Both the position numbers and the translations under genes were made by a program. Source: an uncultured Roseburia sp. (GTDB lineage Bacteria > Bacillota > Clostridia > Lachnospirales > Lachnospiraceae). From it: 12,935 bases of DNA. The DNA is taken from contig CAMENQ010000028.1 in the NCBI GenBank assembly GCA_945928585.1, positions 1-12,935 on the forward strand, read 5' to 3'. The number at the start of each line of letters is the position of its first letter. The first letter of the stretch is position 1. The notes beneath the pieces are model-generated. The model ran no database searches. It saw only the letters and a program-made list of their open reading frames with translations, and was not told the DNA's origin. Shown one piece after another: positions 1 to 8,394 of the stretch.

Positions 1-1
1 G

Positions 2-1390
2 TTCAGAATCAGTCAGATATGTTTTTTTGATGAGAACAGAAGTTTGGAGAGGGTAGTTATATCCTTTACAAATACAGATGAAAGTACAGAAATCGAGCAG
101 AGCTTAAAATTTCACTCTGAAAAAGATCCTCTTACACATTTGCCAAATATAAATGCCTTCTCAAGAAATGTAACAGAGATGACGCAGAATAATCCGTCAG
201 GAAAGTTCAGTATGATTAGGATGGATGTAGAGGGCTTTCGTGTCATAAATGATATGTTTGGAGATAAAGAAGGAGACAGGCTGCTGACGTTTATCGGAGT
301 CAGAATTCAGGAGTGTCTTGACGAGGATTCAAATGTGTCATACTGCAGAACGGCTTCGGATGTATTTCTTATGTGCGTATCTACAAAAGAGTACTCAGTT
401 GCAAGTATTATAGAATATTTAAGAAGAGCAGTTATTTCATATCCTTGTATGTATGATATACAGCTTGCATTTGGAGTGTATGAAATTACGAAGGAGGATA
501 TAGACAGGCTTACTCCCGTAAATACATATATAGACAGGGCAACAGCGGCACAGAATACCATAAAAGGTAATTACCTTAATCATATTGCCTATTATAATGA
601 AGGACTGGCACAGCAGGAGAGGCGTGAGCAGATGATTATATCAGATATGCAGACGGCTCTTGCAGAAGAACAGTTTGAAGTGTATATTCAGCCAAAGGTT
701 GATATGAGTACAAAAAAGATAGTTGGCTCAGAGGCACTTACACGATGGAATCATCCGACCAGAGGCATAATTCCGCCGGGAGAATTTGTTCCTGTATTTG
801 AAAAAAACGGATTTGTCGTAGAACTTGATGAATACATTATAAAACAGACCTGTAGGCTTATAAGAAAGTGGATTGACAAAGGTATACCGGTATATCCGGT
901 TTCTGTAAACCTGTCAAGGACAAACTTATATAATCCTCAGCTAGTTACTCATATAGAGGAATATATAGCAGAGTATGATGTACCCAGAGATAAGATAGAA
1001 TTTGAACTTACAGAAAGTGGTTTTGCCACAGACAATAATCATCTGTCTGCGTTGTCAAAAAAACTGCAAAGCAGAGGCTTTAGGGTATATATGGATGATT
1101 TTGGAAGTGGATACTCTTCACTTAATGCACTTAGGGAAATATCTGTAGATGTACTTAAAATTGATTTAAGATTTCTCCCTACCGAAAAAAATGATATTAA
1201 GGCAAATACCATACTAAAGCATGTAGTGTGGATGGCACAGGATTTAAATATGGAAATAGTAGTAGAAGGCGTGGAAAAGCAGGAACAGGAGGATTTTCTT
1301 GTTAAGCTTGGATGTAAAGTAGCCCAGGGCTTCTATTATCACAAACCTATGACAGTAGAGCAATATGAGAAAGAAGTTATGGAGGGTTAA
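2..1390 (+). CDS. GGDEF-EAL protein, probable c-di-GMP phosphodiesterase (5' partial)
   Basis: Predicted to hydrolyse cyclic di-GMP. The frame is open to the left window edge, so the TTG at 44 is probably internal; residues ending in RVVISFTNTDES look like the tail of a PAS-like sensor domain (inferred). Numbering from that TTG, a GGDEF domain spans about 28-180 but its signature is degenerate (A104-S-D-V-F108), so cyclase activity is unlikely. The EAL domain (about 200-445) keeps the family's metal and catalytic residues: E230 of SEALTRW, N289, E321 of ELTES, D351-D352 of DDFGSGYSS, K372, E408 and Q428 of QGFYYHKP. A functional phosphodiesterase is therefore expected, with the dead GGDEF perhaps sensing GTP. 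The stop lies 3 bases before the receiver gene, whose ribosome site sits inside this gene's end, so the two are probably translationally coupled. Confidence 0.93.
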   Translation, partial: FRISQICFFDENRSLERVVISFTNTDESTEIEQSLKFHSEKDPLTHLPNINAFSRNVTEMTQNNPSGKFSMIRMDVEGFRVINDMFGDKEGDRLLTFIGVRIQECLDEDSNVSYCRTASDVFLMCVSTKEYSVASIIEYLRRAVISYPCMYDIQLAFGVYEITKEDIDRLTPVNTYIDRATAAQNTIKGNYLNHIAYYNEGLAQQERREQMIISDMQTALAEEQFEVYIQPKVDMSTKKIVGSEALTRWNHPTRGIIPPGEFVPVFEKNGFVVELDEYIIKQTCRLIRKWIDKGIPVYPVSVNLSRTNLYNPQLVTHIEEYIAEYDVPRDKIEFELTESGFATDNNHLSALSKKLQSRGFRVYMDDFGSGYSSLNALREISVDVLKIDLRFLPTEKNDIKANTILKHVVWMAQDLNMEIVVEGVEKQEQEDFLVKLGCKVAQGFYYHKPMTVEQYEKEVMEG

Positions 1391-1393
1391 TCG

Positions 1394-1768
1394 ATGGATG
1401 AGAAGATATTATTGGTAGATGATGCAAAATTTGCCAGAAAGGTTGCGTTAAAGTCATTGCAGAATGGAGGCTTTGACAATGTGATTCAGGCTACAACGGC
1501 AGCAGAGGCTATGGAGATGTTTGAAAAAGAAAATCCGGATTTAGTACTTTTAGATATTACATTACCGGACAATTCAGACTTAACGCTGCTGGAAAATTTA
1601 TTAAAGAAAAAGCCTGACGCAAAGATAATTATGACATCTGCCATAGGGCAGGATTTGATTATTGAGGATTCCATAAATGCAGGAGCAAAGGCCTTTGTAA
1701 CAAAGCCATTTACAGAAAAGGAATTTCTTGAAACGATTTTTAAAGTCCTTGAAGAAAAGGAAGTCTGA
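1394..1768 (+). CDS. Stand-alone CheY-like response regulator receiver
   Basis: A 124-residue single-domain receiver with no output domain. It should be phosphorylated by an unseen histidine kinase and act by protein contact, as CheY does. Visible family residues are the acidic pair D9-D10, the phospho-acceptor D54 in VLLDITLPD, T81 in MTSA and K104 in VTKPF. Length is normal for CheY. The ATG at 1394 has GGAGGG at 1381-1386, which overlaps the end of the upstream EAL gene. It lies between a c-di-GMP phosphodiesterase and a CheC-type phosphatase, suggesting a small module joining phospho-relay and c-di-GMP signalling. Whether it binds a flagellar switch or another target cannot be told from sequence. 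Confidence 0.95.
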   Translation: MDEKILLVDDAKFARKVALKSLQNGGFDNVIQATTAAEAMEMFEKENPDLVLLDITLPDNSDLTLLENLLKKKPDAKIIMTSAIGQDLIIEDSINAGAKAFVTKPFTEKEFLETIFKVLEEKEV

Positions 1769-1782
1769 GAGGGGGTAGAGAT

Positions 1783-2382
1783 TTGAATATTTTTAATGAA
1801 GAAGGATTAATAGATTCTGATGTTCAGGATGTATTATACGAGCTTGGAAATGTAGGATTGGGAAATGCCAGTATTACAGTAGGCCGGATTATGGGAGTCA
1901 GACTTCATATAGGGGTGCCGAAAATTATTCCTGTAGATGAAAAACTTGCCACGGAGCTGGTAGATTTTAATGGCAAACTTGGCATTATGATGAAGTTTCA
2001 AAAGACACTGCATGGGGCTATGCTCATTATCATAAAGGAGGAGTTTGTAGATAAGGTAGTAGAAAAAATGACTGAAAATGAAGACATAAACTGCGATGAA
2101 TCAGAGCGGATATCAGTTATTCAGGAATTTGCCAATATTATATGTGCAGCATATCTTAAAGCAGTAGGTCAGTATACGGAAATGCGTATATATGTTAAAC
2201 CATCAGGTTTTAACGATATATCAGTAAACGATATTATGAATAAATATAATAAGGCTATATGTATAGATACAAGTTTTACCGTTGTTTATGAAAATGGGGA
2301 TGTATTGGATGATGTCGGACATATGGTTATGCTTCCTGATGAAGAATCAGTTGAAAAGCTTATAGAACCATTATGCGATTAA
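1783..2382 (+). CDS. cheC: CheC-type CheY-P phosphatase
   Basis: This 199-residue protein belongs to the CheC/CheX/FliY phosphatase family, which dephosphorylates CheY-P. Both copies of the catalytic E-x2-N signature are present: E20/N23 in ELGNVGLGNA and E115/N118 in QEFANII. Two copies and a length near 200 residues favour CheC over CheX, which is shorter and has one. The TTG start at 1783 has a purine-rich GAGAGGGGG site at 1767-1775 that overlaps the end of the receiver gene, so it is the third gene of the operon. The adjacent single-domain receiver is its obvious substrate. No CheD, the usual CheC partner, is in the window, so the pair may work outside classical chemotaxis. A strong stem-loop follows. 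Confidence 0.88.
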   Translation: MNIFNEEGLIDSDVQDVLYELGNVGLGNASITVGRIMGVRLHIGVPKIIPVDEKLATELVDFNGKLGIMMKFQKTLHGAMLIIIKEEFVDKVVEKMTENEDINCDESERISVIQEFANIICAAYLKAVGQYTEMRIYVKPSGFNDISVNDIMNKYNKAICIDTSFTVVYENGDVLDDVGHMVMLPDEESVEKLIEPLCD

Positions 2383-2396
2383 TATTTACAGATAAT

Positions 2397-2459
2397 AAAG
2401 AGTCTGTCGCACTAAGAAATATAATGTTGTATTATATTTCAGGTGCGGCAGCCTCTTTT
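2397..2459 (+). terminator. Long stem-loop terminator after cheC
   Basis: A 16-base arm at 2397-2412 (AAAGAGTCTGTCGCAC) pairs with 2443-2458 (GTGCGGCAGCCTCTTT) with two imperfect positions. A second inner stem, AAATATAAT at 2417-2425 with ATTATATTT at 2431-2439, closes a 5-base loop. The distal arm ends in CTCTTTT. The A-rich start of the left arm could also let it work on the other strand. It separates the signalling operon from the ABC exporter genes. Confidence 0.75.
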
Positions 2460-2486
2460 AAATTATAGAATAGGAGAAAAAAGAAA

Positions 2487-4334
2487 ATGAAAAAGCTGTT
2501 TGGGTATATGAAACCATATGCCATTCTTGCGTTTATATCACCACTTATGATGATAGGTGAGGTAGTAGCAGATTTAATACTTCCGTATCTGATGTCATTT
2601 ATTGTAAATTATGGTATTACAGGTATAGATATAAATGACAGTGAAAAAGGTTCACATATTGCTGCATCAATAATGAAACTGTTTCATGGAAGTGATTACG
2701 GAAGTATGGATATAATTATTACCTTTGGAATACTTATGCTGGTGGTAACGCTTGTAGGGGGCTTTTTTGGAGTGTCTTGTGCTTATACTGCAGCCAGAGC
2801 GGCACAGGGCTTTGGAAATGATTTAAGACGTGATGCATTCAGCCGAGTAATGTCACTTTCTATTGAGCAGACGGATAAATTTACTACAGGTTCGCTTGTT
2901 ACAAGAATGACGAATGATATTACCATGGTAATGGATTTTATGGAAATGCTTATGCGTATGTTTGTACGTTCGCCGATGTTTCTGATTGGCGGTACTATTA
3001 TGCTGATAGCACTTAATTTACAGTTTGGTGTCATACTTTTATGTTCAATACCTGTTCTTGTTATAGTTCTTGCCATTGTACTGACAAAAGCAATGCCATT
3101 ATATGAAATAGTACAGAAAAAACTGGATAAGGTAAATTCGGTAGTACAGGAAAATGTAAATGGCGCAAGAGTTGTGAAGGCGTGTGTAAAAGAAAATTAT
3201 GAATATGAAAGATTTAAAAATGCCAACGGGGAACTGAAAAATACAAATTATTCTGTGTTGAAGCTTATGTCGGTTATTACTCCTGTGCTTACTGTTATAC
3301 AAAATCTTGCAGTCATAGCAATTATATATATAGGCGGCTTAAATATAAGCATAGAAAAAAACGGCATGGATACAGGTACGATAATGGCAGCAGTTACATA
3401 TATTTCACAGGTAATAATGTCAGTTATGATGACTACAAATATGTTTCAGTCTATTTCAAGAGCAACAGCATCCGGAAAGAGAATACGTGAGATTATAGAT
3501 ACACAGCCTGTTATATTAGATGGTAAAGGTAAAGAACCGGGTAATTCAGATTCAGAAATTGCAGTTGAAATGGAAAATGTAGGCTTTAAATATCCTGAGA
3601 CAGTAGGAAGACCTGTGCTTAAGGGCATAAATCTTAAGATAAAAAAAGGAGAAACCTTTGCCATAATAGGTGCAACCGGATGTGGAAAAACATCACTTGT
3701 ATCACTTATTCCAAGATTTTATGATGTTACAGAGGGGGCTGTATATGTAGACGGTGTAAATGTAAAGGATTATAAGCTGTCAAAGCTTAGAAAAAAAATC
3801 GGCTTTGTAATGCAGAAAAGTGAGTTATTCTCAGATACCATAGAAGGCAATATAAAATGGGGTAAGGAAGATGCTTCATGGGAGGAAATAAAAGATGCTG
3901 CCCGGGCGGCACAGGCATCACCGTTCATTGAAGAATTCAGCGATGGCTACAATACATTTATAGCGGAAAAGGGAGCTTCCCTTTCGGGAGGACAAAAGCA
4001 GAGAATGTCAATAGCCAGAGCATTAGTAAGAAAACCGGATATCCTTATACTTGATGATTCTACCTCTGCACTTGATCTTGCCACGGAGGCTAAGCTTAGG
4101 GCTTCCTTTAAAACAGTGCTTGATAAAACAACTGTCATAATGATTGCACAGCGTATAGCCAGCGTTATGGAGGCTGACAGGATAGCTGTAATAGAGGGAG
4201 ACGGAACAATAGAAAGCATAGGAACCCATGAAGAACTTATGCAAAACAGTGAAACTTACAGGGATATTTACGCTTCACAGAATAAAAATAATATGTCGGA
4301 TGAAAAGGCAGGTGACAAAAATGGCAGAGAATAG
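2487..4334 (+). CDS. Heterodimeric ABC exporter subunit, degenerate ATPase site (ATP-binding/permease)
   Basis: A 615-residue half-transporter of the BmrC/TM287 type: a six-helix exporter membrane domain (about 15-325) followed by a nucleotide-binding domain (about 355-595). Walker A is GATGCGKTS at 395-403, the Q loop lies in VMQKSELFSDT, and the signature LSGGQ at 499-503 is canonical. The residue after the Walker B aspartate (D523) is D524 rather than catalytic Glu, and the switch-loop His is Q555 (MIAQRIAS). These two changes are typical of the subunit that supplies the non-hydrolysing site in heterodimeric exporters. The start at 2487 has AGGAG at 2472-2476. Its 3' end overlaps the next gene, the partner subunit, by 14 bases. 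Substrate is unknown; drugs, lipids or peptides are all possible for the family. Confidence 0.95.
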   Translation: MKKLFGYMKPYAILAFISPLMMIGEVVADLILPYLMSFIVNYGITGIDINDSEKGSHIAASIMKLFHGSDYGSMDIIITFGILMLVVTLVGGFFGVSCAYTAARAAQGFGNDLRRDAFSRVMSLSIEQTDKFTTGSLVTRMTNDITMVMDFMEMLMRMFVRSPMFLIGGTIMLIALNLQFGVILLCSIPVLVIVLAIVLTKAMPLYEIVQKKLDKVNSVVQENVNGARVVKACVKENYEYERFKNANGELKNTNYSVLKLMSVITPVLTVIQNLAVIAIIYIGGLNISIEKNGMDTGTIMAAVTYISQVIMSVMMTTNMFQSISRATASGKRIREIIDTQPVILDGKGKEPGNSDSEIAVEMENVGFKYPETVGRPVLKGINLKIKKGETFAIIGATGCGKTSLVSLIPRFYDVTEGAVYVDGVNVKDYKLSKLRKKIGFVMQKSELFSDTIEGNIKWGKEDASWEEIKDAARAAQASPFIEEFSDGYNTFIAEKGASLSGGQKQRMSIARALVRKPDILILDDSTSALDLATEAKLRASFKTVLDKTTVIMIAQRIASVMEADRIAVIEGDGTIESIGTHEELMQNSETYRDIYASQNKNNMSDEKAGDKNGRE

Positions 4335-6171
4335 ACCGAAGCAGGAAGTTAATATGCCGCGGTTAGGACCGGGAGGAAGACCTGGCGGGCCGGGAGGACC
4401 TATGGGTGCAAGAATAAACAAAGAAAAGCCAAAGAACACAAAGGCTACTCTTTTACGAATTTTAAAATATATTGGTAAAAATAAGCTTGTACTCATTATG
4501 CTTGTTATTTTTATGGCGATAATTACGGCAATAGATGTAATAGGCCCAATGTTTCAGCAGAAGGCAATAGACACTATTTCATTTTATGACGGAAAACTTC
4601 ACGTAGATTTAGAAAGTATGAGAAGTTATCTTATTGTGATGGTATGTATATTCTTATGTAGTGCATTGTTGAATTTCTTTCAGGGTATATTTTCTGCAAA
4701 ACTTTCCCAGGCGACAGTATACGCCATGAGAAATGATTTGTTTAAGAAAATTTCCAAACTGCCTATAAAATATACCGATACACACAAACATGGTGATATT
4801 ATGAGCAGGATGACAAATGATGTGGAAAATGTATCAAATGCCATAGCACAGTCTATCACCAGTCTTTTTTCGGCACTTCTTACATTAGTGGGCGTTACGG
4901 CAATGATGCTTTATTATAGCTGGATTATGACTATTATTGCTATAGTTACCATACCTGTTACTATTTTTATTTCATCAAAGCTTGCTAAGTTTATGAGAAA
5001 ATATTTTGTTAAACAGCAAAAGCTTTTAGGCCAGATAAACGGTCATGTGGAGGAGATGATAACAAGTTATAAGACAGTAGTGGCTTATGGCAAGGAGGAG
5101 GAAGCAGTAGAAAAATTCGGGAAGGTTTCGGATGAACTTAGAAAGTGCAGTATAAGTGCAAGAGTCTGGGGCTCAATAATGGGACCTATTATGAATTTTT
5201 TAGGAAATTTTCAGTATGTTATACTGGCATCAGTAGGCGGCTTTATGATGATAAAGGGCTATGGCGGAATGACTATAGGTAAGATACAGGCAATGCTCCA
5301 GTATTCAAAAAATTTCAGCAGACCTATAAATATGATTGCATCACAGTATTCATCTATTTTGACGGCACTTGCAGGAGCAGAGCGTATATTTGAGATTATG
5401 GACAATGAAGATGAAACGGATGAGGGAACAGATATTGTCGATATAAGCAGTATGAAGGGAGATATAGAATTTAAGGACATATATTTTGGATATGTGGATA
5501 ATGAACCGGTTCTTAAAGGATTAAACCTTTCAGTAAAAGCAGGACAGAAGATTGCCATAGTAGGTGCTACAGGCTCCGGAAAAACAACTATAGTAAATCT
5601 TCTTACAAGATTTTATGAAGTTAATTCAGGGACGATAACAATAGACGGCAGAGATATTACCACCATACCGAAGGAAAATTTAAGAAAAGCAATAGCTATA
5701 GTACTTCAGGATACTGTACTTTTTAATGACACAATAAGGGCAAATATAAAATATGGAAATACTGATGCAGATGATGAAGCCATAAGAGCTGCTGCTTCAA
5801 CAGCCATGGCAGACAGATTTATTGAAAGACTTCCGGAAGGCTACGATACTATGCTGGCTGAGGCAGGCTCAAATCTGTCCCAGGGACAGAGACAGCTTTT
5901 ATCAATAGCAAGAGCAGTACTTGCAGAGCCGAAGATACTTATACTCGACGAGGCTACATCATCAGTAGACACACGTACGGAAATGCATATACAGCAGGCA
6001 ATGGTTAATCTTATGAAAGGAAGAACATCTTTAATAATTGCCCACAGACTTTCTACAATACGTGATGCAGATGTTATAGTGGTAGTAAATGATGGAAGAA
6101 TAGTGGAGTCCGGAAATCATAATGAGCTTATAAAGCAGAAAGGAGAATATTTTAAGCTTTACAGCAAGTAG
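4321..6171 (+). CDS. Heterodimeric ABC exporter subunit, catalytic partner (ATP-binding/permease)
   Basis: A 616-residue half-transporter pairing with the preceding gene. The frame is open back to 4228, but the ATG at 4321 is preferred: it has AGGTGA at 4310-4315, gives a family-like N terminus and a short 14-base overlap suited to translational coupling. A Gly/Pro-rich tail (about 14-32) precedes the membrane domain (about 45-345). Walker A is GATGSGKTT at 415-423, Walker B ends D543-E544 with the catalytic Glu present, and the switch His is H575 (IAHRLST). The signature is LSQGQ (519-523) instead of LSGGQ. In a head-to-tail dimer this altered signature faces the partner's degenerate Walker site, so the defects fall together in one ATP site and the other site is complete. 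Confidence 0.95.
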   Translation: MAENRPKQEVNMPRLGPGGRPGGPGGPMGARINKEKPKNTKATLLRILKYIGKNKLVLIMLVIFMAIITAIDVIGPMFQQKAIDTISFYDGKLHVDLESMRSYLIVMVCIFLCSALLNFFQGIFSAKLSQATVYAMRNDLFKKISKLPIKYTDTHKHGDIMSRMTNDVENVSNAIAQSITSLFSALLTLVGVTAMMLYYSWIMTIIAIVTIPVTIFISSKLAKFMRKYFVKQQKLLGQINGHVEEMITSYKTVVAYGKEEEAVEKFGKVSDELRKCSISARVWGSIMGPIMNFLGNFQYVILASVGGFMMIKGYGGMTIGKIQAMLQYSKNFSRPINMIASQYSSILTALAGAERIFEIMDNEDETDEGTDIVDISSMKGDIEFKDIYFGYVDNEPVLKGLNLSVKAGQKIAIVGATGSGKTTIVNLLTRFYEVNSGTITIDGRDITTIPKENLRKAIAIVLQDTVLFNDTIRANIKYGNTDADDEAIRAAASTAMADRFIERLPEGYDTMLAEAGSNLSQGQRQLLSIARAVLAEPKILILDEATSSVDTRTEMHIQQAMVNLMKGRTSLIIAHRLSTIRDADVIVVVNDGRIVESGNHNELIKQKGEYFKLYSK

Positions 6172-6212
6172 TTTGCAGGACAAACCACATAGAAAAAGAG
6201 GAGAAGGAAAAG

Positions 6213-8237
6213 GTGAAAAAACGTATAAAACTTATAATGCTTTTGGCATTAGTGATTATTATAGCGGGAATAGCAGCATTTTGCGTTATAAATAATAGGG
6301 ATAATAAGGGGGAAAATGAGGATAAGCAGGAAACAGGTACAACTGCAGTTTCAGGGGAGAATGTAACGAAGGAAAATAAAGAGAATACTCTTGAGGATAT
6401 TTTTAATAAAGAATATGACAATGATGTAACTGTAAAAACAGGCAGTTTGGAAAAGGCTACATATACAAGACAGGCAGAATATCTTGACAGAGGACTTGTA
6501 GCAGTAAAAACGGAGGAAGGAGTGTTTTTAAGCTGGAGATTTCTTGGCACAGATGATGAAAATACAGCCTTCAACATATACAGAAACGGAGAATGTATAA
6601 CAGAAAAACCTATTACTGATAAGACAAACTATCTGGACAAGGAGTATGTACAGGAAAGCAAATATTATGTGGAAACAGTAAGTACTGATGATAATGGAAA
6701 TATAACACAGGCTCAGGTGGATATTTCAAAGGAGGTAAGTCCTCTTGAACAAAATTATTTCGATATACCTCTTTTAAAGCCGGATTCACTTACCATGCCT
6801 GACGGAAGTACCTGCACATATTCGCCGAATGATGCAAGTGTAGGTGATTTAGACGGTGACGGTGAGTATGAAATCATATTAAAGTGGGATCCGTCAAACG
6901 CACAGGACAATTCAAAAGACGGATATACCGGAAATGTATATATAGATGCTTATAAAATGGACGGAACATTTATTTGGAGAATTGACTTGGGAGTAAACAT
7001 ACGTGCCGGAGCACATTACACACAGTTTATGGTATATGATTTTGATGGAGACGGAAGGGCAGAGATGGTCTGTAAAACAGCAGACGGTACAACAGACGGA
7101 AAGGGAAATGTCATAGGTGATGGGACGGCAGATTACCGTTCACAGGCAGGCCGTATTTTAGAGGGACCGGAATATCTTACATTGTTCGACGGTCTTACGG
7201 GAGAAGCACTGGACACCATAGATTATGAGCCGGCCAGAGGAAATGTAAAAGACTGGGGGGATGACTACGGCAACAGAGTAGACAGATTTCTGGCTGCAGT
7301 AGCATATCTTGACGGAAAAACACCAAGTGTTATTATGTGCCGCGGTTATTATACAAGAGCCGTACTGGTGGCGTATGAGGTAGTAGACAAAAAGCTTGTA
7401 CACAGATGGACTTTTGACAGTGACGAAAAGGGAAATGAAAAATATGCAGGACAGGGAAACCACAACCTTGCAGTGGCAGATACAGACTGGGACGGCTGTG
7501 ATGAGATTGTATACGGACAGTGTGTAATAAATGAAGATGGTACAGGACTATTTTCTACCGGAATGGGACATGGAGATGCCATACACGTAGGAGATTTTCT
7601 TCCTGAAAGAGAAGGACTGGAGGTCTGGGGTTGCCTTGAAGCTTCAGGAGGAGCTATGCTGTGGGACGGCTCTACGGGAGAGTGTATCTTAAGAATTATT
7701 GCGTCAGGAGATACAGGCAGAGCCGTAGCAGGAAACTTTATACCAGGAAATAACGGTGCAGAATTTGCGTCAGCAGCAAATGACAATGTATACGACGCAC
7801 ATGGTAATATACTTACAAGCTGGTCATCAATCACAAAATGGTCGCAAAATTATGCCATTTACTGGGACGGTGATTTGGAGCAGGAAATTCTTGACCGTAA
7901 TATGATAGATAAATATAATGGAGGAAGACTTTTTAACGCAGCCGGAGTAAACTACAATAACGGAACAAAAGCAAATACTTCACTTACGGCAGACATACTT
8001 GGTGACTGGAGAGAGGAAATGATATTCCCGACTACAGACGGAAACTCCTTAAGAGTATTTACTACCACCGATGAGACAGATTACAGGATATTTACACTGA
8101 TGCATGATATACAGTACCGCTGTCAGGTGGCAGCCCAGAATGTTGCTTATAATCAGGGTCCATACACAAGCTTCTTTTTAGGTACAGGTTATGATTTGCC
8201 AAAGCAGCCTGATATAGAGACAGTAAAAATAAATTAA
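6213..8237 (+). CDS. Rhamnogalacturonan lyase, polysaccharide lyase family 11, membrane-anchored
   Basis: Expected to cleave the rhamnose-galacturonate backbone of pectin by beta-elimination outside the cell. The C-terminal part, including GHGDAIHVGDF, GDWREEMIFP and NVAYNQGPYTSFFLG, matches the hallmark regions of YesW/YesX-type PL11 enzymes. An N-terminal beta domain begins near residue 92 (LDRGLVAV), followed by a propeller-like body with Asp-rich calcium-type loops at D212-L-D-G-D-G, D276-F-D-G-D-G and D423-T-D-W-D-G. Residues about 5-27 form one hydrophobic segment followed by a charged, low-complexity linker. The Cys in AAFC lacks a convincing lipobox, so an uncleaved membrane anchor or ordinary signal peptide is likelier than a lipoprotein. 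The GTG start at 6213 has GAGGAG at 6198-6203. It sits 41 bases after the ABC pair with no terminator between, so co-transcription is plausible, but a shared function is not shown. Confidence 0.93.
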   Translation: MKKRIKLIMLLALVIIIAGIAAFCVINNRDNKGENEDKQETGTTAVSGENVTKENKENTLEDIFNKEYDNDVTVKTGSLEKATYTRQAEYLDRGLVAVKTEEGVFLSWRFLGTDDENTAFNIYRNGECITEKPITDKTNYLDKEYVQESKYYVETVSTDDNGNITQAQVDISKEVSPLEQNYFDIPLLKPDSLTMPDGSTCTYSPNDASVGDLDGDGEYEIILKWDPSNAQDNSKDGYTGNVYIDAYKMDGTFIWRIDLGVNIRAGAHYTQFMVYDFDGDGRAEMVCKTADGTTDGKGNVIGDGTADYRSQAGRILEGPEYLTLFDGLTGEALDTIDYEPARGNVKDWGDDYGNRVDRFLAAVAYLDGKTPSVIMCRGYYTRAVLVAYEVVDKKLVHRWTFDSDEKGNEKYAGQGNHNLAVADTDWDGCDEIVYGQCVINEDGTGLFSTGMGHGDAIHVGDFLPEREGLEVWGCLEASGGAMLWDGSTGECILRIIASGDTGRAVAGNFIPGNNGAEFASAANDNVYDAHGNILTSWSSITKWSQNYAIYWDGDLEQEILDRNMIDKYNGGRLFNAAGVNYNNGTKANTSLTADILGDWREEMIFPTTDGNSLRVFTTTDETDYRIFTLMHDIQYRCQVAAQNVAYNQGPYTSFFLGTGYDLPKQPDIETVKIN

Positions 8238-8263
8238 ACATAAGATTAGGTGGGGGTTTGGAA

Positions 8264-8380
8264 TTCCGGCTGGCTGTGGCATTAAAAATTTCGGTTTTCT
8301 GCCGAGGTTTTAATCATGAGTCTGAAACCTTAAATGAATATAGACAGCCGGACTTAGGAAATCCGGATATTGGCTTTTTT
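8264..8380 (+). promoter_or_regulatory. Structured leader with competing stems upstream of the Dus gene (possible attenuator)
   Basis: The 157-base gap before the Dus gene is rich in complementary segments. TCCGGCTG (8265-8272) pairs perfectly with CAGCCGGA (8345-8352), enclosing ATTAAAA/TTTTAAT (8281-8287 with 8308-8314) capped by TTCGG/CCGAG (8290-8294 with 8302-8306). Two alternatives compete: AGGTTT (8305-8310) with AAACCT (8325-8330), and CCGGA (8348-8352) with TCCGG (8362-8366), the latter lying upstream of T6 at 8375-8380. The AGGAGG ribosome site follows at once (8381-8386). This resembles an antiterminator/terminator layout, but the T-run is 8 bases beyond the last stem, so it could be only a read-through terminator for the lyase transcript. 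A weak promoter-like pair (GAGACA 8217-8222, TAAGAT 8241-8246, spacing 18) may start the leader. I recognise no known riboswitch class. Confidence 0.45.
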
Positions 8381-8394
8381 AGGAGGAACACATT

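Noticed and set aside
4228..4320. An upstream extension of the second ABC gene to the ATG at 4228.
   Set aside because: It would overlap the first ABC gene by over 100 bases, adds unlike residues and lacks a ribosome site; the ATG at 4321 has AGGTGA and a family-like N terminus.
6152..6577. A 141-codon minus-strand frame over the start of the PL11 gene.
   Set aside because: It is antisense to a well-supported gene, Ser/Phe-rich as shadows of AT-rich genes are, and has no recognisable domain or ribosome site.
7349..7834. A 161-codon minus-strand frame inside the PL11 gene.
   Set aside because: It is antisense to conserved PL11 motifs and its Ser/Pro-rich composition reflects the complementary strand.
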